Shown here: positions 58,658 through 64,000 of the stretch, in pieces | How the letters are laid out: each line of letters opens with the position of its first letter | How positions within the stretch are numbered: the first letter of the stretch is position 1 | Assembly: GCA_002436065.1 (NCBI GenBank) | Contig: DIXP01000047.1 | Span: 1 to 64,000 of the forward strand | DNA: 64,000 nucleotides | Source of the DNA: Chloroflexi bacterium UBA6077 | GTDB lineage: Bacteria > Chloroflexota > UBA6077 | Direction of reading: 5' to 3' | Program-made: the position numbers and the translations under genes | The notes under the pieces: generated by a model | Told to the model about the DNA's origin: nothing | Seen by the model: only the letters and a program-made list of their open reading frames with translations | Databases searched by the model: none

Positions 58658-58861
58658 ATGGCAACGGCACAAACCGTAAGCGTCGAGGTCGCGGCCCAGG
58701 CATTGGGCATCGGTCGGAACACTGCTTACCAGTTGGCTCGTCAGGGCAAGCTACCGGGTGTGATTGCGCTCGGGAAGAGGCTGGTGGTGAGCCGCGCGGC
58801 CCTGGAGCAGTTGCTAGGTGCGAAGCTGGACCTGAGCACCGAAGACAAGGGAGCCGCGTAG
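58658..58861 (+). CDS. Small helix-turn-helix protein (excisionase/MerR-like)
   Basis: 67 aa from ATG 58658 behind AAGGAAAGGGGAAG. The sequence SVEVAAQALGIGRNTAYQLA followed by RQGKLPGVIALGKRLVVSRA is the compact winged-HTH of DNA-binding excisionase (HTH_17) proteins. It probably acts as recombination directionality factor or early regulator. It lies two bases before the primase gene. Confidence 0.85.
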   Translation: MATAQTVSVEVAAQALGIGRNTAYQLARQGKLPGVIALGKRLVVSRAALEQLLGAKLDLSTEDKGAA

Positions 58862-58862
58862 C

Positions 58863-61373
58863 GTGAGTGCGCCGACCGTCGGCACAAGCAACGGCTTGGC
58901 TGCGGCTGTCGAGACTGCGGCAATGGCTCGCCAGGGACGTCCCGAAAGTGGGGAGATCCGCTTCCTCTGCCCTGCTCACGATGACCACCACCCCAGCGCC
59001 AGATACAACCCTCAGAAGGGGACCTGGTGCTGTGATGCCTGCAAGGCGGGCGGAGGGATTCTCAGTCTAGCCAAGCTGCTGAACGTGGCAACGCCTGGCC
59101 AGCAGAACGGCAAAGTGAAGCGCCAGATCGTAGACACCTATGACTACCATGACGAGGCTGGGCAGCTCCTCTTCCAGACCGTCCGATTCAGCCCTAAGGA
59201 TTTCCAGCAACGCCAGCCCGACGGCCAGGGTAACTGGATCTACAACCTGAAGGGTGTTCGACGCGTTCTCTACCATCTCCCCGAGTTACTGGCCGCAGAT
59301 CCGGCTAACTGGGTTTTTGTCGACGAGGGCGAGAAGGACGTAGAGACTCTAAGGCGACATGGCATGGTGGCCACGTGCAACCCCATGGGCGCCGGCAAGT
59401 GGAGGGCAGAATATGCTCAGTTCCTTCGCTATCGTAGAGTCGCCATCTTGGTGGATAACGACAAGCCCGGCCGAGACCATGGCCAGGACGTAGCCAAGTC
59501 GCTCCAGGGCGTCGCCGCAGAAGTGAAGCTGGTAGATCTGCCGGGCCTTCCGGAGAAGGGCGACGTTAGCGATTGGCTAGCCCTCGGTCACCAGGTGGCT
59601 GAGTTAGTCGCTCTGGTGAACGCGACTCCCGAATGGGCGCCGGCACCGGCGCCGACTGCAGCCTCTGCAGCAGTCGCGGCCGTCAGATTCAACCGTACCG
59701 ACCTGGGGAACGCTCGCTGGCTCGTAGCCCTGCACGGCCAGGACCTCCGCTACTGCCACCCCTCGAAGGAATGGTACGTCTGGGACGGCCGCAGATGGGG
59801 CAAGGATGCCACAGCTGAGGTGATCAGGCGAGCGAAGGCGACGGTAGCTACGATCTATGCAGAGGCGGCATCCGCAGTCGATGACGATGAGCGGAAGGCT
59901 ATAGCCAAGCACGCCATGGCCTCGGAGGATGCCAAAAGGATCCGCTCTATGGTGGCTATGGCAGAGAGTGAGCCAGGGATCCCTGTTCTACCTGCCCAGC
60001 TGGACGCCAATCCTTGGCTGTTCAACTGTCTCAACGGAACTGTGGACTTGAAGACTGGAGCCCTATGTCCCCACCGGCGAGAGGATCTCCTGACCAGGCT
60101 TGCCCCCATTGAGTATTGGGCTGATGCGCAGCTCGACCTGTGGGGGAAGTTCCTCCAGGATGCCACTGGGGGCGATGCCGAACTGGCCGCGTTCCTCCAG
60201 AGGGCAGCCGGCTACAGCCTGACGGGCCTGACCACCGAGGAAGTCCTGTTCTTCGTCCATGGCCCCGCGGCTGCGGGCAAGTCCACTTTCCTGGAAACCC
60301 TGAAGGCCCACATGGGTGATTACGCCACCACGGCGGACTTCGAGACATTCCTGATCCGCCGTGACGTCGGATCCGCGCGGCCTGACATAGCCAGGCTAGC
60401 TGGATCCAGATTCGTGGCGTCGATCGAGGTTGATCAGGGGAAGAAGCTCGCTGAGGGGCTGGTGAAGATGTTGACCGGCGGCGACACAGTAACCGCTAGG
60501 CATCTATACCAGTCAGCCTTCGAGTTTCAGCCGGCCTTCAAGCTGTGGCTGGCAGCCAACCACGCGCCGGCTATCTCAGAAGACGATGAAGCCATGTGGC
60601 GTCGAGTACTCCGCGTGCCCTTTGAGCGCGAAGTGCCTAAGAGCCAGCGGGACCCCATGGTGAAGCTGACCCTGAAGGACTGCCAGAAAGCAGGGCCCGC
60701 AGTGCTGGCCTGGGCGGTGAGGGGCTGTCTCGAGTGGCAGCAAAAGGGCCTGGGTGTACCGACGGCGGTGGAGAAGGCAACTGCCGACCTTAGGCGCACG
60801 ATGGACAAGCTCCAGGACTTCATCGATGACTGCTGCGTTCTGGATGCTCAGGCCCATGTGGAGGCCGGATGCCTCCGGAAGGTCTACGAGGAATGGGCAA
60901 AGGAACGGGGAGAGACCCAACTTCTGAAGGGTAGGGCTTGGGGAGAAAAGCTGAAAGCTCGTGGCTGTCAGCGCGATAGAGGGACCGGAGGCGTCCATAT
61001 CTGGCGGGGAATTCGGTTGCTGGGCACAGATGAGTCGGCCGAAGTAGTGACCCATTCGGCGAAAGTGACCGATAGTGACCAGAGAATCAGTAAACCTCCC
61101 CTTGTCTCGTCTCACGAGGGCACTTTACTGAATCAGGAGTCACTATCGGTCACTGAGTCACTAATAGGTCACTCCGAGGCGGACGGGGCTGATCAACAAC
61201 CAGTGATCAAGGTGGCAACAGCAAGGGTGGCTGTGGATCCCTCGCGCCTTCAGGAGCTGCTAGACCAGGGTGTGCCGAGAGCCGAGGCAATAGACAGGGC
61301 AAGGGTAGTGCTGGACGACGGTTCGGCAACAGTCGCGGAACCAGAGCCTGAGTATGAGGAGGTGGTGCTGTGA
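58863..61373 (+). CDS. P4-type primase-helicase (zinc finger, Toprim-like, SF3 helicase)
   Basis: 836 aa from GTG 58863. The zinc-finger-like N-terminus FLCPAHDDHHPSAR...WCCDAC (Cys36, His39, Cys57, Cys60) is followed by a Toprim-like region (~140-230): WVFVDEGEKDVETLRRHG, AILVDNDKPGRDHGQDVAKS. Next come a D5_N helicase-associated domain (~280-430) and the SF3 helicase with Walker A HGPAAAGKSTFLETL (467-474) and Walker B-like SRFVASIEVDQGKKL. A C-terminal winged helix and a Ser/Thr-rich linker follow (~725-775), the latter encoded by iteron-like repeats. It would initiate and unwind phage DNA replication, as the alpha protein does in satellite P4. Confidence 0.9.
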   Translation: MSAPTVGTSNGLAAAVETAAMARQGRPESGEIRFLCPAHDDHHPSARYNPQKGTWCCDACKAGGGILSLAKLLNVATPGQQNGKVKRQIVDTYDYHDEAGQLLFQTVRFSPKDFQQRQPDGQGNWIYNLKGVRRVLYHLPELLAADPANWVFVDEGEKDVETLRRHGMVATCNPMGAGKWRAEYAQFLRYRRVAILVDNDKPGRDHGQDVAKSLQGVAAEVKLVDLPGLPEKGDVSDWLALGHQVAELVALVNATPEWAPAPAPTAASAAVAAVRFNRTDLGNARWLVALHGQDLRYCHPSKEWYVWDGRRWGKDATAEVIRRAKATVATIYAEAASAVDDDERKAIAKHAMASEDAKRIRSMVAMAESEPGIPVLPAQLDANPWLFNCLNGTVDLKTGALCPHRREDLLTRLAPIEYWADAQLDLWGKFLQDATGGDAELAAFLQRAAGYSLTGLTTEEVLFFVHGPAAAGKSTFLETLKAHMGDYATTADFETFLIRRDVGSARPDIARLAGSRFVASIEVDQGKKLAEGLVKMLTGGDTVTARHLYQSAFEFQPAFKLWLAANHAPAISEDDEAMWRRVLRVPFEREVPKSQRDPMVKLTLKDCQKAGPAVLAWAVRGCLEWQQKGLGVPTAVEKATADLRRTMDKLQDFIDDCCVLDAQAHVEAGCLRKVYEEWAKERGETQLLKGRAWGEKLKARGCQRDRGTGGVHIWRGIRLLGTDESAEVVTHSAKVTDSDQRISKPPLVSSHEGTLLNQESLSVTESLIGHSEADGADQQPVIKVATARVAVDPSRLQELLDQGVPRAEAIDRARVVLDDGSATVAEPEPEYEEVVL
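61046..61173. repeat. Iteron-like cluster of AGTGACC / GGTCACT inside the primase gene
   Basis: Direct copies AGTGACC at 61046, 61064 and 61074 face inverted copies (A/G)GTCACT at 61138, 61148, 61156 and 61167. The innermost arms make an exact 15-bp inverted repeat, GTGACCGATAGTGAC at 61065-61079 with its complement at 61139-61153. GAATCAGTAAA/TTTACTGAATC arms lie between. The coded protein here is a low-complexity linker, so the DNA, not the protein, seems to be under selection. Candidate replication origin. Confidence 0.65.
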
Positions 61374-61738
61374 GGCTATCAGAGCTGCGTGAGTGGCTTC
61401 AAGGTCATGGCGTAGCGCTGGAGGTGGAGGCTGGGCAACTGAAGGTAACGGCTCCAAGGGGCGTCTTGACGCCAGCAATAGTTGCCGAGATCAAGGCCCA
61501 CAGGCCCCACCTGTTGGAACTGCTGACCCTCGAGGCCAGGTGCCAGGAGGTCGAGCGATTCGTAGCCGAGACCTTGCCAGCGGCAGAGACGAACGAACGC
61601 TGCGGCGCCGTCAAGTACTCCGACCGCCAATGGCAGGAGATCGGCGATCGGATAGAAGAGGGCCTTGCAGCCTGGAACCGGCTGCAGGAGCTGCTGGGGA
61701 TGGAGATCCCCACGGCGGAACTGGCGGAGGTGGCATAG
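61370..61738 (+). CDS. Small phage protein with TubC-type docking-like N-terminus
   Basis: 122 aa from GTG 61370, overlapping the primase stop. MRLSELREWLQGHGVALEVE-type start, then LKVTAPRGVLTPAIVAEIKA and HRPHLLELLTLEARC, matches the short alpha-beta TubC N-terminal docking-domain pattern that also occurs in phage replication modules. The C-terminus is helical (YSDRQWQEIGDRIEEGLAAW). Function unknown; one of four coupled small genes after the primase. Confidence 0.7.
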   Translation: MRLSELREWLQGHGVALEVEAGQLKVTAPRGVLTPAIVAEIKAHRPHLLELLTLEARCQEVERFVAETLPAAETNERCGAVKYSDRQWQEIGDRIEEGLAAWNRLQELLGMEIPTAELAEVA

Positions 61739-61942
61739 GTGAAAGTGACTGACACGGTAGAAGCGGCGAGGATCCCCCTCGGCAAGGTGCGCTGCAGCTG
61801 TGGGCGGGTTGTCGGTCAGCTGTTTACGACCGAGAGCTGCCCTGATCCCTGTTGCAGCGAGTGCCTGCGACGGCTGAGGATAGGCTATCAGAATGCAGAT
61901 TCGCGAATTGAACGGGCTGGCCAGCAGCCGGCAGAAAGGTAG
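61739..61942 (+). CDS. Small cysteine-rich phage protein
   Basis: 67 aa from GTG 61739, beginning right after the previous stop. RCSCGRVVGQLF and SCPDPCCSECLRRL give a four-to-six-cysteine zinc-ribbon-like pattern. The tail is basic. Family not recognised. Confidence 0.65.
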   Translation: MKVTDTVEAARIPLGKVRCSCGRVVGQLFTTESCPDPCCSECLRRLRIGYQNADSRIERAGQQPAER

Positions 61943-61947
61943 CAGTG

Positions 61948-62157
61948 ATGCCAGAGCTTAGCGTGTTGATCGAGAAGGGTAGGTGTCTCCCTGAGCCCGG
62001 GCCCAAAGAGTTCAAGTCCATCGGGGAAATGGTAGCCGAGATGGACACGGCGGCCGCAGGCGCCATAGGCGAGGCGGAGCGAGCCATCAACGCAAGATTG
62101 GCCGGTATCACCGGACTCGAAGTCATTGGAGGTGGGTGCAGTGAGTCTTTCCGTTAG
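61948..62157 (+). CDS. Small phage protein of unknown function
   Basis: 69 aa from ATG 61948 behind AAAGG (GTG 61945 is an alternative). Contains PGPKEFKSIGEMVAEMDTAA and an amphipathic stretch. Its 3' end overlaps the next start by 17 bases, which suggests coupled translation. Confidence 0.55.
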   Translation: MPELSVLIEKGRCLPEPGPKEFKSIGEMVAEMDTAAAGAIGEAERAINARLAGITGLEVIGGGCSESFR

Positions 62158-62482
62158 AAGCCTGGTTCAGAAAGCAGAACGTGCCTTGGTGGTGTCCTTC
62201 GGTGAGGAGACGCTGAGCATCAGGTACAGCCCCATGGCGGTGACGACCGCGGTCATGCTCGAGGACGCCAAGATGCGGCAAGAGGGCCGGTCCCTTGAGG
62301 GCACCATCGGCTTCCTGGCCGCCATCCTCACCGGTTGGAATCTAGTTGGCGATGATGAGAAGCCGATACCCACCACGTCAGAGAGTCTTACGGTGATGCC
62401 TCTTCAGATCCTGGAGCAGATCGCCAAGGCGGTGATGGAGGATCTGAAGAACCCTTTTCCGATGAAGCAGTCCGGGAGCTGA
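62141..62482 (+). CDS. Phage tail assembly chaperone (short form, lambda gpG-like)
   Basis: 113 aa from GTG 62141 (GGAGG nine bases upstream). A globular strand/helix N-domain (VVSFGEETLSIRYSPMAVTT) and a helical middle lead to a C-terminal LEQIAKAVMEDLKNPFP. By position, immediately before the tape measure, and because a second overlapping frame follows, it is the short product of a tail chaperone pair. Sequence similarity alone would not assign it. Confidence 0.68.
   Translation: MSLSVRSLVQKAERALVVSFGEETLSIRYSPMAVTTAVMLEDAKMRQEGRSLEGTIGFLAAILTGWNLVGDDEKPIPTTSESLTVMPLQILEQIAKAVMEDLKNPFPMKQSGS
62452..62458 (+). promoter_or_regulatory. Slippery heptamer CCCTTTT for -1 ribosomal frameshifting
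   Basis: In the chaperone frame the codons are AAC-CCT-TTT-CCG. The heptamer C-CCT-TTT fits X-XXY-YYZ exactly and lies 24 bases before the zero-frame stop. Slipping back one base continues with TCC-GAT-GAA into an open frame. Confidence 0.72.
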
Positions 62483-62709
62483 GCCGATGGATAGGCAGTG
62501 GGGGCAGGTTCGGACACGTAGAGAAGGCTCGGGAGTTGGAAGAGTTCCTGGGGCTGCTTCGCGTTTCGGATCGGCTCCATTGCCGTCCGTGGGAGCTCCT
62601 GGAAGCGCCCTATGCCTGGATAACCATGGTGCTAGCCGGCTTCGAGGTGGAGCGAAGGGTTCAATACATCGAACAGCAACAGGCCGGCAAAGGAACCATG
62701 CGCAGGTGA
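62458..62709 (+). CDS. -1 frame extension of the tail chaperone (lambda gpGT-like long form)
   Basis: The -1 frame is open from before the slip site to TGA 62707 and reads SDEAVRELSRWIGSGGRFGH, then EKARELEEFLGLLRVSDRLH and RPWELLEAPYAWITMVLAGF and ends GKGTMRR. It has no good start of its own, and helical T-domain-like content fits the extension of gpGT. With the zero-frame part it gives a 189-residue fusion. A competing frame in the same stretch (from ATG 62487) reads as low-complexity basic sequence and is rejected. Confidence 0.7.
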   Translation, partial: SDEAVRELSRWIGSGGRFGHVEKARELEEFLGLLRVSDRLHCRPWELLEAPYAWITMVLAGFEVERRVQYIEQQQAGKGTMRR

Positions 62710-62724
62710 TTGAGAGGTAGTGAG

Positions 62725-64000
62725 ATGACGACGGTTGCAAAGTTGATGGCTCACGTGGGCGTGACCGGGATCCCAGAGGCTCAGAAGGGCCTGCGCGCGG
62801 TGGGTAAGGATGTGCAGAGCACTGCGGGGCACATCGAGACGATGGGCAAGAAGGCGGGGCCTGCCCTGGGCGGTGTAATGGATGGCCTGGGCAAGCTGGG
62901 GCTTGCCGGCATGGGGTTGAACACCCTGGCGCAGGGGGCCCGTGGCCTGGGAGAGTCGCTGGGGATCGGCCTTAATGCCGAGGTGGAGAACGTATCCGCC
63001 CAATTGAACGCCTTCACGAAGGACGGGGCCAAGTCGGCCGAGATCCTAGAGCAGATCCGCAACGAGGCGGCCAAGACGCCTTTTCAGTTCCAAGAGATGG
63101 CCAAGTCCACCGCTAGCCTGATGTCGTCGGCAAAGGCGGCCAACGAGCCCCTGATGAACCTGGTCAAGGACTCAGAGATCCTGGCGGCCAGCAACCCTGC
63201 GCAGGGCCTGGAAGGGGCGGCGTTCGCCCTCAGAGAAGCAGTATCGGGGGACTTCACGAGCATCATCGAGCGGTTCAACCTGCCTCGCAGCTACATCAAC
63301 CAGCTGAAGGCCGAGGGCGTGCCGGCATTGGAGATCGTTCGCCGATCCATGCAGGAGATGGGCCTCGACATGGATGTAGTATCCAACCTTTCCAAGACGG
63401 CTAGCGGTCGGTGGTCGACGCTGAATGACACCTTTGACACGCTGAAGCAGAGGTTATCGGCGCCACTGTTCACCATGCTTTCCAGTGGCCTCGAAGAGGT
63501 TCAAAAGCAGCTAGACGCCAACCAAGGCACCCTCAACACGTGGGCCGACAATGCCGGCAGTGCGCTCAGTGGAGTGGCTTCGGTTGCAGGAAAAGCACTG
63601 CGGGGCGACCTTCGAGGGGCTTTCAGTGACATGCTGGGGGCTGTTCAAGAGCACGGTTCAAAGATAGCCGAGCAGCTGCAGAGCTGGGCACGGGAGTTTG
63701 TGGCGTGGATACAGCCGATGATTCCACCCTTCCTGCAGGAACTGGGAGCGCTGGCACGACGTGCCTTTGCCTGGATCCAGGAGCGGGCGCCCGAAGTGCT
63801 CACGCAGTTGGGCCAGTGGGGGCAGAAGTTCATTGACTTCGTGATCGACGCAACGCCCCCGATGCTGCGTGAACTGGGCTCGCTGGCCAGCAAGTTTCTG
63901 GACTGGATTACCATTGAAGGCCCGACCCTGGCGAGCAAGTTCCTCAAAGAGTGGCTACCTGCGGCTATCGACTGGGTGAAGGAAGCGGCTATCAAGATAC
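62725..64000 (+). CDS. Phage tail tape-measure protein, N-terminal 425 residues (runs off window)
   Basis: ATG 62725 begins MTTVAKLMAHVGVTGIPEAQ and the frame stays open to the window end. It has a tape-measure core: NTLAQGARGLGESLGIGLNA, TPFQFQEMAKSTASLMSSAK, AAFALREAVSGDFTSIIERF, then helical repeats rich in Trp/Ala/Leu (LGALARRAFAWIQERAPEVL; LGQWGQKFIDFVIDATPPML; LGSLASKFLDWITIEGPTLA), typical of the rod-like protein that sets siphovirus tail length. It immediately follows the frameshifted chaperone, the usual order. Confidence 0.87.
   Translation, partial: MTTVAKLMAHVGVTGIPEAQKGLRAVGKDVQSTAGHIETMGKKAGPALGGVMDGLGKLGLAGMGLNTLAQGARGLGESLGIGLNAEVENVSAQLNAFTKDGAKSAEILEQIRNEAAKTPFQFQEMAKSTASLMSSAKAANEPLMNLVKDSEILAASNPAQGLEGAAFALREAVSGDFTSIIERFNLPRSYINQLKAEGVPALEIVRRSMQEMGLDMDVVSNLSKTASGRWSTLNDTFDTLKQRLSAPLFTMLSSGLEEVQKQLDANQGTLNTWADNAGSALSGVASVAGKALRGDLRGAFSDMLGAVQEHGSKIAEQLQSWAREFVAWIQPMIPPFLQELGALARRAFAWIQERAPEVLTQLGQWGQKFIDFVIDATPPMLRELGSLASKFLDWITIEGPTLASKFLKEWLPAAIDWVKEAAIKI

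Larger units (their letters stand above)
56649..64000 (+). mobile_element. Prophage or phage-derived element next to tRNA-Cys (truncated by window)
   Basis: The boundary is inferred: a tyrosine integrase gene begins 117 bases past tRNA-Cys and points toward the tRNA. It is followed by a lysogeny-type divergent region, a P4-like primase-helicase, small genes and tail genes reaching the window edge. The second attachment site is out of view. Confidence 0.82.

Noticed and set aside
62487..62720. 77-codon frame after the tail chaperone
   Set aside because: Low-complexity basic sequence; the -1 frame across the same bases gives convincing helical protein linked to the slippery heptamer.
1..64000. 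CRISPR arrays, rRNA genes and insertion sequences
   Set aside because: No regularly spaced direct repeats, no rRNA motifs and no transposase reading frame were seen. The palindromic repeats are irregular and have no spacers.

Overview
The window reads as high-GC chromosomal DNA of an uncultured bacterium. Chloroflexota is my best guess. That is an inference from the gene mix (MetF fused to the Cys-rich MTHFR_C domain, metX-metW behind a T-box, DUF951, multi-GAF kinases, orphan acyl-CoA dehydratase activases, dispersed palindromic repeats) and not from any marker gene. No rRNA or CRISPR array is present. Gene density is high, GTG/TTG starts and ATGA-type overlaps are common, and seven tRNA genes are present.

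Left part (1-8.6 kb): the 3' end of a group II intron (domains V-VI), a glycoside-hydrolase-like protein, a decayed and an intact DHFR/RibD-type reductase, a double-VOC protein, a gene-poor degenerate stretch, tRNA-Gly(UCC), a YkgJ Fe-S/zinc-cluster protein, MetF-MTHFR_C and an MFS exporter.

Metabolic and signalling core (8.8-36.7 kb): nitroreductase, a truncated HisKA membrane protein, metX-metW under a methionine-specific T-box, a RibD-type reductase behind a three-way-junction leader RNA, a divergent pyruvate kinase, two large GAF/PAS histidine kinases with an OmpR regulator, a pseudo-receiver, a membrane-associated HExxH protein, an HD-domain protein, DedA, a 3D-domain wall protein, tRNA-Gly(CCC), a methyltransferase plus acyl-CoA dehydratase activase pair, an RmlC-like epimerase, a D-2-hydroxyacid dehydrogenase, pyrF, DUF951 and a second MFS carrier.

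Accessory islet (36.7-40.1 kb): tRNA-Leu(GAG) and tRNA-Val(UAC) are followed by one 799-aa protein with a TIR/nucleotide-hydrolase-like N-terminus and a Walker ATPase, and then by a 35-bp duplicate of the tRNA-Val 3' end. This looks like a one-gene island and a candidate defence gene.

Chemosensory cluster (42.2-56.3 kb): a response regulator and histidine kinase, an MCP with its sensor domain at the C-terminus, CheW, CheR-TPR, CheW, dCache-HAMP-MCP, CheA-REC, CheB and an Hpt-pseudoreceiver protein. The content mirrors a Wsp-type pathway with no flagellar genes nearby.

Prophage (56.65 kb to the right edge): behind tRNA-Phe, tRNA-Gly(GCC) and tRNA-Cys lie a tyrosine integrase, a repressor-like protein, a small HTH protein and a P4-like primase-helicase carrying internal iteron-like repeats. 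Small genes, a tail chaperone pair joined by a predicted -1 frameshift at CCCTTTT, and a truncated tape-measure gene follow. No capsid or packaging genes lie between the replication and tail modules.
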